A DNA stretch of 64,000 nucleotides from Muscardinus avellanarius (Eukaryota; Chordata; Mammalia; Rodentia; Gliridae). The stretch is taken from positions 28,872,826 through 28,936,825 of the forward strand of contig OY726561.1 in assembly GCA_963383645.1 (NCBI GenBank), read 5' to 3'. Shown in pieces: positions 47,031 through 57,399 of this stretch. Under the pieces are notes generated by a model that did not search any database, was not told the origin of the DNA, and was given only the letters and a program-made list of their open reading frames with translations. Every line of letters begins with the position of its first letter. The stretch's first letter is position 1. The position numbers and the translations under genes are program-made.

Positions 47031-47851
47031 AATGTAACTCACTGACATATTTTTGGGAACACATCAATTAGGATGACAGTATTCATGTTTGGGGTGATTG
47101 CTACATTTCTATAGATGTTATAGATCCTTTGAATATTTTATCTTCACTTACAAGGATGTGGCTACAAAGTCAAGTTTCCATAGCATCTGTGGAATCTCTT
47201 TGTAACCATCAGAGTACTGCTCTATTGCCAGCTCCAGGGACTCCATTCATTCATGCTGAATTCCCTCTGCACAGAGCTCTGGAATTCCAGTGGCCTTGGC
47301 TATTTTATCTATTTAATCTGGAAGTACTTGTTTTGGCTAGCTCTGTATAAGCACCACTTTTTTTTTAAGACAAGTAACTATTATTTCTAAAGTATTCTTT
47401 GTGTGGACAGAGGGCTGTGGTAATATTTCTCAACAGCAGGAAAATATCCCTGACTTTTAAAAAAGATGTTTTCTATTTAGAAAAAAAAATCAACTTCAGT
47501 CATTGAAGAGAAAATTTGATGTTGATAATTTAATATTTTTTCTTCTGAAAAACTGCCACTGTCTACAAAAAATGGAAGTTGCATTTAAATATTGCGTGTG
47601 AGCTTATGACTTTCGATTATTGTTATGCCATTTGTTAAGTACTTTAATATGAAGTTCATAACCATAATCACTTCGTACCCTCTCCTCTCCACTGCATTGT
47701 CCCGTTCCCACACTCTTATTGAATACATTTTTCAAATAAAGTTGGATATTTTTGCTTTTACAGAAGAGCAAGAATGTAAATGTCTAGGAAAAAATGCAGC
47801 TGAGAGCTAGTACATTTCTCATACTTTATTTCTTACCAAACAGAAAAGTTT

Positions 47852-47968
47852 AGAATCTCTAGGCTTTATTTTTCTAATGACAGTGGCAGACCTCTGAAGC
47901 AATATTTGTATTTTAGAGATAAAGTTGTATAGGTTAAACCCTATTGATTGGATTCTAAGACACATTTT

Positions 47969-48010
<42 letters not shown>

Positions 48011-48065
48011 CTGAGGATTGAACTCAGGGCCTCATGCATGTAAGCATGAGCTCCACCAGCTATAA
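47852..48065 (+). repeat. Tandem duplication, unit 1 (includes (GT)n and ID-like end)
   Basis: 'aatctctaggctttattttt', 'gtggcagacctctgaagc', 'taggttaaaccctattgatt', (GT)n 47972-48008, 'ggattgaactcagggcctca'. It aligns end to end with 48068-48283. Confidence 0.85.
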
Positions 48066-48067
48066 AA

Positions 48068-48283
48068 CAGCTGCTTATAATCTCTATAGGCTTTATTTTT
48101 TCTAATGAGAATGGCAGCCCTCTGAAACATTATTTGTATATTTGAAGCAAACTTGTGTAGGTTAAATCCTATTAGAGTACATTCAAAGACATGTTTCAAA
48201 TATGTGTGTGTAAGCTAAGGATTGAACCCAGGGTCTTATGCATCTAAGCTTGTAGTCTACCACTGATCTATACCTCCAGAACA
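48068..48283 (+). repeat. Tandem duplication, unit 2
   Basis: 'ataatctctataggctttat', 'atggcagccctctgaaac', 'taggttaaatcctattagag', a short (GT)n, 'ggattgaacccagggtctta'. About 20% diverged from unit 1. The antisense ID-like end is shared, so the ID insertion predates the duplication. Confidence 0.85.
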
Positions 48284-48334
48284 CAAGTATTTTTAAAAAA
48301 AATAGTATTTATTTCATTTAATAATCCCTAAAGT

Positions 48335-48712
48335 TAAAAAAATTGTCTCAGTCCATCCAAGCTACCATAACAAAATATAACAGATTGGGTCATTTGTAAA
48401 CAACAGAAATGTCTTGCTAATAGTTCTGAAGGCTGTGAAGTGCAGGATCTCGGTGGCAGTGCATCTGAAGCCTGGTAAGGCTCCCTTTCCTCTCCACTGA
48501 TGGTGCCTTCTTGCTGCATCCTCAAGTGGCAGAAGGGTGACTAAGCTCCCTATGGCCTCTTTTAATAAGCACACTAATCCTATTCATGAGGGTGTCACTC
48601 TCATGACTAAAGCATCTCCCCAAGTCCCCACCTTTTCATACCATTGCATGGAGGATTAGATTTCAACATAGCAATCCGGGGAGGACACAAACATTCAAAT
48701 CACAACAGAAGT
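48335..48712 (-). mobile_element. MaLR LTR (MST/MLT1-like, antisense)
   Basis: 'tgtctcagtccatccaagct', 'gtgccttcttgctgcatcct', 'ctattcatgagggtgtcact', 'ggggaggacacaaacattca': the reverse complement of a MaLR LTR. Confidence 0.83.
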
Positions 48713-49039
48713 ACATAAACAAACAATAGGAAACCGATTCCTATTGGAAGGATGAAAGCGAAGGAAGCTTAAAAGAAAAGAAGAGTTCAGGCTTGATGAG
48801 AGAAATGGAAGGAGTTGGGAATTTTGTCATCTCAGAAGACAGAGTAGGAGAACTGTCTATTAGATGTGTCTGAGAAAATGTCCATTTGATTTCAACTAAG
48901 ATGTGGGTGTCTTTGGTGAAACTAGTTTTAGGTAGGTTTGGAGGGACATTTGGAACCCAGACAGCTAAAGGTTGGAGGTACATGCAATATAAGAAAGTAG
49001 AAAAAAGCAGTATAGATTGTCCTTTCAAGAAACTGGCAG

Positions 49040-49895
49040 CTCCGCTCACCTGGAGCTCAGAGCTGGAAAGCAGTGGCAAGGATGGTGACACCAGCTGGAC
49101 CTTGCTCCGCGGCGTGTGGCGAGGCCCGGGTCTCCCTGTGCCCCAGCTACTTAGATTCTGAGGTCTTTGAGGATGTAGCTGTGGATTTCGGCCCAGTGGA
49201 GTGGACATCGCAGGGTTCTGCTCAGAGGAGCCTCCACAGAGCTGCGATGCTGGAAACCTTCCGGACCTTCCGGAACCTCACCTCCGTAGGGACTGACACT
49301 TCCCACCTCTGCTGAAATGTTCTGTGCTCAATCCTAGAGCGTGGCAGCCATGTGAAGGAGGCTTCCTCGTGATGGACACTGAGGAATCAAGATGGGAGCC
49401 AACTGTTGCTACAGCATCTCTTGCAGATCTTAAGAAAGCTCGATCAGGGGATCTGCAGTGGCGTAGATCCCCATAAAGTATGTCTAGCATTCCTTTCTTC
49501 ATAAAATTATTTTAGGATTATTTGGATTAATATATATAATTGGAATTTTATGTATAAACATTATAACTAAAACTGATGGGCAGCGGCTTGTGAGAGACTC
49601 AGGCAGCAAAGATTTTTTCCCAAGGATAACGTTATTGGGCCAAACATTAAGTTCAAACTGACCTTAGTTTGAGCCACTGTATCAGATTAAGTTTGAGTCA
49701 GCCTTATAAAGTGAAACAAAGCATACTATGATTACTTAAATGTCTGACACCCTACCCTGAAGTATGTAAATAATAACTTTTTCCTGTCCTTGGCGATCCT
49801 GCTTGCATGACTATGCCCTTGCTTTTCTGCCAACAAAAAAGGTATAAAAACTATAAGAAATCCTGAATAAAATGGAGAAAGATTGATTAAAAAAA
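49040..49895 (+). mobile_element. Processed retrocopy of a KRAB-containing transcript
   Basis: Bounded by the 13-bp duplication aagaaactggcag at 49027-49039 and 49896-49908, with AATAAA at 49866-49871 and a poly(A) run from 49889: the signature of L1-mediated reverse transcription of an mRNA. The 5' part (49040-49157) is GC-rich leader-like, followed by a KRAB A-box (49166-49291). No zinc fingers follow. The 3' half (about 49575-49888) has an LTR-like end, 'ggtataaaaactataagaaa' then 'tcctgaataaaatggag', suggesting the source transcript was polyadenylated in an LTR. The last point is inference. Confidence 0.8.
49082..49315 (+). pseudogene. KRAB A-box fragment of a KRAB zinc-finger gene
   Basis: ATG at 49082 opens 77 codons. 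Residues 29-70 match the KRAB A-box: FEDVAVDFGPVEW, then AQRSLHRAAMLETF, then RNLTSVG. In the KRAB family this box recruits TRIM28 (KAP1) to silence chromatin. Changes from the usual pattern include VEW for EEW and HRAAMLE for YRDVMLE. A perfect 9-bp tandem duplication (accttccgg at 49256-49264 and 49265-49273) adds three residues, giving ETFRTFRNL. The frame ends at TGA 49313-49315 just after the box, and no C2H2 finger (CxxC...HxxxH) occurs downstream. I read it as a non-functional retrocopy, though the short frame itself is open. The parent ZNF gene cannot be named. Confidence 0.78.
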
Positions 49896-50111
49896 AAGAA
49901 ACTGGCAGGGAAGGAAAGAAAGGAGGCATCAGTAGAATGAAGGTGTGAGGTTAGAAAAGGGATTATAACATAATTAAAGTGTGAGATATTAGAGAACTTT
50001 TTGAAGCACAGCAGCCAGAAGGGAAGGGAAGCTTGAACACTCTTGTGGGAAACAGGATCACTGGAGCAGGCGGGGACCCTTGGGTGCAGGAGTGGGTAGG
50101 ATCAGATGGGA

Positions 50112-50134
50112 GTTGTTGTTGTTGTTGTTGTTGT

Positions 50135-50166
<32 letters not shown>

Positions 50167-50172
50167 ATTATT
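50112..50172. repeat. (GTT)n/(ATT)n microsatellite
   Basis: GTT run passing into an ATT run. Confidence 0.96.
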
Positions 50173-50328
50173 TACAAGGAGAGAAACTCTGCACCACTGA
50201 AACAAAAGTGAAAAAGTGTTACTGGGAGACAAAGATAAAAGTGGAGTATGACCCTAGTGTCTATATCAGGACACTTGTACATATCTTGTTATTTGCTCTT
50301 CTGAAATGCCTGACTTTATTCATGTATG

Positions 50329-50384
50329 ACAGAAATTGCCCCAAAGTGAGACATTTAAAAACTATACTAAAGACCAGTCTTCAT
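50329..50384 (+). repeat. Direct duplication, copy 1
   Basis: 'acagaaattgccccaaagtg', 'aactatactaaagaccagtc'. The same text recurs at 50971-51024 with few changes. Confidence 0.85.
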
Positions 50385-50970
50385 GTCATCTACTCTTGAC
50401 TGACCTTCCGTATGTAGCTGGGACATCCTTTATGGAAGGTCTTTCTCAGCACACGCAATCTGCTTTGGCAAATTCTCCTTGTGCCCAGATGTTCCCTGTG
50501 CATTGCTCTAAGTGTGCTTTGTTCCATGAGAGGCATTTTCATGTAGATTGCAAAGACCTGTAGGTTGAAAGCCCTTTGAATTTTGAAACATATCTTATTT
50601 GCCTTTGTGTCGTAGATCCTAATCCATACAAAAAATAAAAACTCCATCTGGATTGTGAAATCAAAGATTACTTCTACTTTGTTGGAATGAATTGTCCTAA
50701 GGGAACCTCCTTGAACTGCGAGTGCTGGGGCCAGGGGATGGAGTTGATCTCCCCGTCCCTTCTTGCTGTGCGATTCTACTCCTGGCCTGACTCTCAGTTT
50801 GTTCTAATGATCTTGGTCCTGCAGCTGTTGTTCTGGCTGCACTTGGCTTTCCTCCAGGCTCCATGAGCATAGCTTCAATTACCCTGTCTCTTCATTCCCC
50901 AAAGTCACCCTGCAAAACAGATTTCTCATTAAATGTTAAAGCTCAAAGGAGAAATACAGAAATGTGCAGA

Positions 50971-51024
50971 ACAGAAATTGCCCTAAAGTGAGACATTGGA
51001 AACTATACTAAAGACCAGTCTCAT
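50971..51024 (+). repeat. Direct duplication, copy 2
   Basis: 'acagaaattgccctaaagtg', 'aactatactaaagaccagtc'. The copies are about 590 bp apart in the same orientation. The sequence between and around them has no gene that I recognise. Confidence 0.85.
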
Positions 51025-51184
51025 TGAAAATCTATCTCTACCACAGAGAATCTCACTGTGCATCTTTCTCATGTGAACATAGCCTGCCATCTTTTGCAGG
51101 AGCTGTCTCTCCTTACGTCTGCCCAGAATTCTTTCTCTACGTTCCCTACATTTGATGGATCCCAGCTTTCCCTGAAAGCACTGT

Positions 51185-51605
51185 TGTAGGCAGAATAATG
51201 GCACCCTTAAAATGTCCATGTCATAATCCTCAGATCTTGTGGACATATCATGTTACAGGACAAAGGTAAATTAAAGCTCTAGATGGAATTAAGATTGCTA
51301 ATCAACTGAACTTAAATGAGGGGATCATCTTGGATTATCCAGTAGGATTGTATATAATCACAAAGACACTTAGATGTAAAGAGGAAGGCAGTGGTATCAG
51401 ATTAAGAGTAATGTGATATAGAAAGATTTGATCAGTCATTATTTTGGAAATGGAGGGGACCACAAACCAACGAATGCTGGGTAGCCTCTAGAAGCTACAA
51501 GTGGTTAGGGAATGCATTCTCTCCTAAATACTCAAAAAAGTGTCTCAGCCTTCCTGATATCTTGATTTTAGTCCATGGAGACCCATGTTGTATTTTTAAT
51601 ATACA
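51185..51605 (+). mobile_element. Ancient ERVL/MaLR-type LTR (MLT1-like)
   Basis: 'gtaggcagaataatggcacc', 'gttacaggacaaaggtaaat', 'atcttggattatccagtagg', 'tgggtagcctctagaagcta', 'atcttgattttagtccatgg'. Clear repeat; exact subfamily uncertain. Confidence 0.75.
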
Positions 51606-52082
51606 GATTGTAAAGTAATATATGTATGTTGCATTAAGATGGTAAATTGTAATATAACAGTGAATAGGATACTAACACAACAACTAAGACAACACAACTC
51701 AAATTATAATATTAATTAATTATAATTAGTTATAATAATATATATTGTAATTAGTTATAATTATAACTCACTTTATAATGTAAAATATTTTAATTTTGTT
51801 AATTTAGTTCTGCTCTAGTCTTAACTTTCTAGTAAACTTCTTTCTCAAATTCAAAAGGACATTTACAATTTCCCTTTAAAAACATCCATTTATGACTATA
51901 ATGCACCAATAAAAAACAAATATAAAAACATCCACTTATCCCTAAGACAAATGAAAACTAGCCCTCTCATGCTCTCCTTTTACCATATTTATGATCTTTT
52001 TCATTTCTATCATAAGTATACTGTTTAAAGAGTGATTCTAAAAATAACATTATTTAGTAGGTCTGTGAGGGGTTTGAGATTC

Positions 52083-52312
52083 TGACTTATTTATTTATTT
52101 ATTTTGTATGTGTGTGGTACCGAGGATTAAACCCAGGAGATTCTACCCCCAGGCTACATCCCCAACCCTATTTTTTATATTTTTTTTTGAAACAGGGTCT
52201 CACTAAGTTGTGGAGGGCCTCACTAAGTAGCTGAGGCTGGCCACAAACCTGTGATCCTCCTGTCTCAGTCTCCCAAATACAGGGACTACACGCATGTACC
52301 ATTGTGCCCAGT
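52083..52312 (-). mobile_element. B1-dID composite SINE
   Basis: (TTTA)n, 'gaggattaaacccaggagat', 'agtagctgaggctggccaca', 'gcatgtaccattgtgccc'. Confidence 0.87.
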
Positions 52313-52357
52313 TATTCTGATATGCTCCTAGACAATGCTGATTATCTTGGTTATTTC

Positions 52358-52563
52358 TTTCTTTCTTTTTTTTTTTTCCTGGTACTGGGGTTCCTGGAAG
52401 CCCTTCTACCTCCGGTCTACACTCCCAGACCTATTTTTACATTTTCATTTTGGAAACAGGGTCTCCTAAGCCAGCGCGTGCGGCTGGCTTCGAACCTGCG
52501 CGATCCTCCTGTCTCTGCCTCCCAAGCGCGGGGATTACAAGCGTGCGCCACCACGCCCGGCTC
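52358..52563 (-). mobile_element. Young B1-dID SINE with 13-bp TSD
   Basis: 'ctggtactggggttcctgga', hairpin 'gccagcgcgtgcggctggc', 'gtgcgccaccacgcccggct'. TSD tcttggttatttc at 52345-52357 and 52564-52576. Many CpGs remain intact, so it is among the youngest here. Confidence 0.96.
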
Positions 52564-52654
52564 TCTTGGTTATTTCAAGGAGCAAAGTCATCAGAGACTT
52601 CAAGGGTCATGTAGAATAAGATAACTGAGATGTGTGTATTTTATGAGTAAAACA

Positions 52655-52853
52655 GCCAGGTATGGTGGTGCATATCTGTAATTCCAGTACTTGGGAGGCT
52701 GAGACAGGAGGATTGCAGGTTTGAGGAGTCTCAGCAACATACCAAGACTCTCAGCAACCTAGTGAGACCCTGTTTCAAATTAAAATATAAAAACTGTCTG
52801 GGGGAATGTAACTCTAAGGTCAAATACCCCTAGGTTCAATCCCTAGTGCCGCA
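52655..52853 (+). mobile_element. B1-dID composite SINE
   Basis: 'agccaggtatggtggtgcat', 'aacctagtgagaccctgttt', 'ggttcaatccctagtgcc'. Confidence 0.87.
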
Positions 52854-52855
52854 CA

Positions 52856-52895
<40 letters not shown>

Positions 52896-52910
52896 CGCGC
52901 ACGCACAAGT
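52854..52910. repeat. (CA)n microsatellite
   Basis: CA run with CG interruptions at its 3' end, grown from the SINE tail. Confidence 0.96.
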
Positions 52911-53671
52911 TATATCAAAAGAACATAATCACTAAATCTCAGCTTACATAGCAAAAGATAATTTTTTTCTAATTATCATTTTTAATTGAAAAGTTTTATA
53001 ATGAGACTTTAAGATTATAAATTTCACCTGCAATTGCTGATAACATCAGCAAACAATTAAATGTCAAGGACCTTGCAATCATAATAAACTCTATGTTCCT
53101 CCTAAGTGTGTACATCAAGCGTAGGCTTCTAAATAGGTTTACACCAGCTCATTGTAGGAGCTCGTTTGTGTGACAGGAAGAGGTGGGATCAAGACATCAG
53201 ATGCCATGAGCTAGCTTTCTTTCCCTCTGTTAACATAGCCTGAGAGAGGCTGAGTCTTCTCCAGGAGAACACATGTGTTTGGTGGAACTTTCTATCCAGC
53301 ATGTTGCAGGAATAACTCTGTAGTAAATCTGATCCTATTATCCAGCCTTAAAAATACTATGGCTCTTAAAAAAAAAAAAAAAGCTCTGTGATTCTACACC
53401 CCGTGGTCTGTCTCCAACCTCACCCCCCAGCCAGCCTCTCTTCTTCGTTCCTTCATCATCACCCATATTACTATTCTTTCAGTTCTTCCAACATGTGCAT
53501 CTGCCTTCCACCTCAGGCCTGTGTTCATGTCTTTTTCTTTCCTTAAATACAATGCTCTCCAAACTACTCACTTTAATTAATTTCTAATCATTTTTCCAAT
53601 CTCGACTCACAGGTTATAGTCTCACAAAGATTTCTGTGACTCCTCTAACTAAATCATGTATTCTTTTATTT

Positions 53672-53855
53672 TTCTTTTGTACTATGAATTAAACCCAGAG
53701 GCATTCTACCCTTGAGCTACAGTGGCAGTATCATTTTACTTTTCTTATTGAAACAGGATCTCAATAAGTTGCTGAGGCTGACATTGAACTTGCAATCCTC
53801 CTGTCTCGGCTTCCCAAGTACTGAGATTACAGGCACGCGCCACCATGCCTGACTA
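53672..53855 (-). mobile_element. B1-dID SINE with TSD
   Basis: 'actatgaattaaacccagag', 'gctgaggctgacattgaact', 'cacgcgccaccatgcctgac'. 'ctaaatcatgtattctt' occurs on both sides (about 53649 and 53854). A further partial 'catgtattcttg' lies near 53882. Confidence 0.88.
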
Positions 53856-54121
53856 AATCATGTATTCTTGCAAAACTATCTCATGTATTCTTGAATGCAT
53901 TTATCGCACTTCATAGTTACAAACAGAGTTCATAATGCATTTATCACAGATCATAATTACATACTTGGGTGATTGTGCTATTGTATTTCTCTCCCTAGAT
54001 AACTATGTGTTCCATAAAAACAATTTCTTTGTTTCCTCACCACCACATCTATATTGCCTACCACTGGTGATGGCAATTTATAAATATTTACAAATACATG
54101 AATGTAAAATTTACTTTTTAT

Positions 54122-54312
54122 TTTTTTGGTGGTACTAGGGTTCCTGGAAGCCCTTCTACCTCTGGGATATACTCCCAGACCTATTTTACACTTTTTTATT
54201 TTTGGAAACAGGGTCTTTTAAGCCAGCAAGGCTGGCTTCAAACCAGTGAGATCCTCCTGTCTCCGGCTTCCAAGCGCGGGGATTATAAGCGTGCGCCACC
54301 ACGCCCAGCTAA
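54122..54312 (-). mobile_element. Young B1-dID SINE
   Basis: 'ggtggtactagggttcctgg', hairpin 'gccagcaaggctggc', 'gtgcgccaccacgcccagc'. 'aaaatttactttttа'-type TSD: 'aaaatttacttttta' at about 54106-54120 and 54312-54326. Confidence 0.93.
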
Positions 54313-54349
54313 AAATTTACTTTTTAAAAATTATTAATTAATTAGTTAA

Positions 54350-54460
54350 TTTAGAAACAGGGTCTTTCCAAATTACCATGCATTAGCTTTGAACCTGTGA
54401 CCCTCTGTCACAGCCTCCCAAGTACCAGAATTACAGGAATGTCATCATGTCTAACTCGAA
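54350..54460 (-). mobile_element. B1-like fragment
   Basis: 'ttagaaacagggtctttcca', 'cacagcctcccaagtaccag', 'aggaatgtcatcatgtc'. Diverged. Confidence 0.7.
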
Positions 54461-55266
54461 TTTTATTTTATAACGGGTTAGACATCCAACACGAAAATCA
54501 GAGACAACTTTTCCCTGTAGAAAAAAAAGGCTATCTTGAAGATAAAATTTTAAAAGCAATCATTTTTATTGATCCACAATGATCAAATGTAGGCTGGTCA
54601 GGTCTCACCTGTGCTGCCAGTTCATCTGCTACTTTATCATTGTTCATGGGGTATTTGTTTCAGGTGCTAGGAGGAGAGAGCTAGAGCTAGCCGAGTTCCT
54701 CTCCTTGGCAGCCTGAGCCCAGCGAGTAGAGCCTGTTGACTGCCATGCTCAAGTGGCCTGAGAGAGGTTTGCATAGTTTTCATCTGTGTATAAACCTATG
54801 ACTACTATGGAGAATATGCAGTCAGGAGATAGTTAGAATCTGACTCATGTGGTTTCTAGGAAGAAGACCTGTGTGGATTGCCTGCCTGCCCTACATTTTC
54901 AACAATAGTGTGGATAAATATTATTCCATTGCAGTGAAGCAAGACATAGCCTTTTGTCAGCTCCTCTCTCAATAAGGGATGTTTGCAAATCCAACAATGA
55001 TCAGAGCCTGCGTTATGTAAATGCTCAAAGAAAAATAATACTTACACAATTCAGAATACCAGAGAAAAGACATTTCTACTACAGCTAGGTTGAACACAAG
55101 GCAGATAGATGGACTGGTGTCTTTTCCTAAACTTGCAAATTTTATCTATTTTTCATTTAAAATTTAACAAAAATATAAACATTAAATACTTTAAATTAAA
55201 AAGGATGAATTCCATTTTAGTCTTCAAGAAATTATTTGTTAATCTGTAGTCAAAAGGCATTTTATA

Positions 55267-55433
55267 GTCAGTCACAGAGTTCATACCTATAATCCTAGTC
55301 CTTGGGAGATTGTGACAGGAAAAGCACAGGTTTGAGGCCAGACTTAGCAACTTAGTGAGACCGTATTTCAAAATAAATAATAAGGGCTGGGTGTGCAGCT
55401 CAGAGATTGAACACCCCTAGGTTCAATACAGAA
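55267..55433 (+). mobile_element. B1-dID composite SINE
   Basis: 'gttcatacctataatcctag', 'gccagacttagcaacttagt', 'gggctgggtgtgcagctcag', 'cccctaggttcaata'. Confidence 0.82.
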
Positions 55434-55442
55434 GAAAGAAAG

Positions 55443-55652
55443 AAGCTGGGTGTGGTGATGCATGCTTGTAATCCCCGTGCTTGGGAGGCTGAGACAGGAG
55501 GATCCTGCAGGTTTGAAGCCAGCTTCAGCTACTTAGTGAGGCTCTCAGCAACTTAGTGAGAGCCTGTTTCCAAATAAAATATAAAATCGGTCTGGGGGAA
55601 TACAGCCTGGAGGTAGAAAGTCCCTGGGTTTCACCCCCAGTACCACCAAAAG
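55443..55652 (+). mobile_element. B1-dID composite SINE
   Basis: 'agctgggtgtggtgatgcat', 'cagcttcagctacttagtga', 'tcacccccagtaccacc'. Directly follows the previous SINE. Confidence 0.9.
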
Positions 55653-55721
55653 TAAAAAAGAAGAAAGAAAGAAAATGATAATAATTGAAGATTCATTCAT
55701 AAAACAAGTATCAAGCCCCCT

Positions 55722-55930
55722 CCCCTTTTACAGTACTAGGGATGGAAGTCAGGGACATTTTATCTTCAAGCTTCACCCCCAGCCCTATTTTTTATTCTTT
55801 ATTTTGAAACAGGGTCTCACTGAGTTGCAAAGGGCCTCACTAAGTAGCTGAGGCTGTTCATGAACCACGATCCTTTTGTCTCAACCTCCCAAACGCTGGG
55901 ATTACAAGCGTGTGCCACAACGCCTAGCTC
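55722..55930 (-). mobile_element. B1-dID composite SINE
   Basis: 'actagggatggaagtcaggg', 'agtagctgaggctgttcatg', 'gtgtgccacaacgcctagct'. It lies tail to tail with 55443-55652, so the two could pair in RNA. Confidence 0.9.
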
Positions 55931-57221
55931 AAGTTTTCCTCTTACACCCGATGTTCTCCTAGGAACAGATAACACTTTATTCCCAGAATTTTTATTTTTA
56001 TTAGGGGAGAAAGAAGATACATAACCTGACAAGACAATTCTAGACATTGGTAAATATTATGAAGCAAATATGTATTGAGACAGTTACAGGGTAGTTGTGA
56101 CTATACAGAAGACATTTGGGCTGAACCCTAAACAATGGGAAGGATCATGTCTTACAGAGAAATGGGAGAGCAGAGGAGACAAGGAACACAGAGGACCAAG
56201 GCGGAATCCATGTTGGTATGTCAGGAAAACAGAAAGCGCCTAATGACCCAGAGCTGTAGAAGTCAGGCCATGAAGAATTTAATTTTAATTGAAAGTCACA
56301 GGAAGGTTTGAATAGGAATACGTAATGTTTCATCAATTACTCTGGTGCTCTGTATGAAGGAAAAAAGAATATTGAGCAAGAGAAGAGGCAGGGATATTTA
56401 TTACTATGTTAGTACAAGTAAGAGATGGTTGTAGCTTGAACCAGAGCTGTAGTTATAGAGGCCGAATAAAGTTCTTGAATTTAAAAGGCAGCTCTGTGTA
56501 TACATACTGCACATAAATTATAGTTAAGCAGACAACTTATATGAGTACTGCCATTCTTCATAGGCCATTTTATAAAAGCAGGTTTTAATTATGGCTAGAG
56601 TAAGAGATTTTTTTCCACATCTAGGTACAGTTATCAGCATTATCCTGGACTCATCTGGAACTTTGGATTCAGTCATCTTTCCAATACTTGCCTTTTCTAA
56701 TAGACAGGCAAAGGCTTTTAGCAAAGAGTAGGAACGATTCTCTCATAACTTTTGGCAGCAAAGCTGAAACATAAACTCTACTATTAAGGAAAAAATACAA
56801 TGACAATAATGTGTTAATGTGTTGAGACATTCATATTGGAGAAAAATGGTGATTTCATTTGTTGATAACACTTATCATAAAATAAAAGGCAACTGAAAAC
56901 TAGTTATTTTAAGTTTGGGATCTAATTTTTGAATATATGTTCTATCAAATAATAATTAGAATGCAAAACATATTTCTAGTTATTGTTTCATCCCATTACC
57001 TTGTTATCTCAAATACTTGGATACAACCACACTTATTTTTCTTGCATTAGGAAACCTAATGTCTTATTATACAAGAACCTCAGGTATGATATGGTAATTC
57101 TTTCATGTCAGGCTTTGATTTTAGTCTGTTTTACTTTAATGACCCAAGACATTAAAGTTAACTACCACAGTATAAAAGCCAATAATTTGTTGATTTATTT
57201 AATTTAGAATTGTATAGTATA

Positions 57222-57391
57222 ACTGGGTATGGTGGCACAGGCTTGTAATCCCAGTACTTGGGAGGCTCAGATAGGGAGGATTGCAGGTTTAAAGCCCTCT
57301 GCAACTTAGTGAAACCCAGTTTCCAAATAAAGAATAAAATAGGTCTGGGGGTATATTCTGAGGTTAGAAGGCCCCTGCTTAAAAAAAAAAA
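57222..57391 (+). mobile_element. B1-dID composite SINE
   Basis: 'actgggtatggtggcacagg', 'gaaacccagtttccaaataa', 'aggtctgggggtatattctg', poly(A). Left 'gaattgtatagtat' and right 'aaattgtgtagtat' look like a diverged TSD. Confidence 0.85.
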
Positions 57392-57399
57392 TTGTGTAG

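Noticed and set aside
50390..50647. Overlapping ~75-85 codon frames on both strands near 50.4-50.6 kb
   Set aside because: No recognisable domain and a chance-length frame; the 54-bp duplication nearby does not carry a conserved frame.
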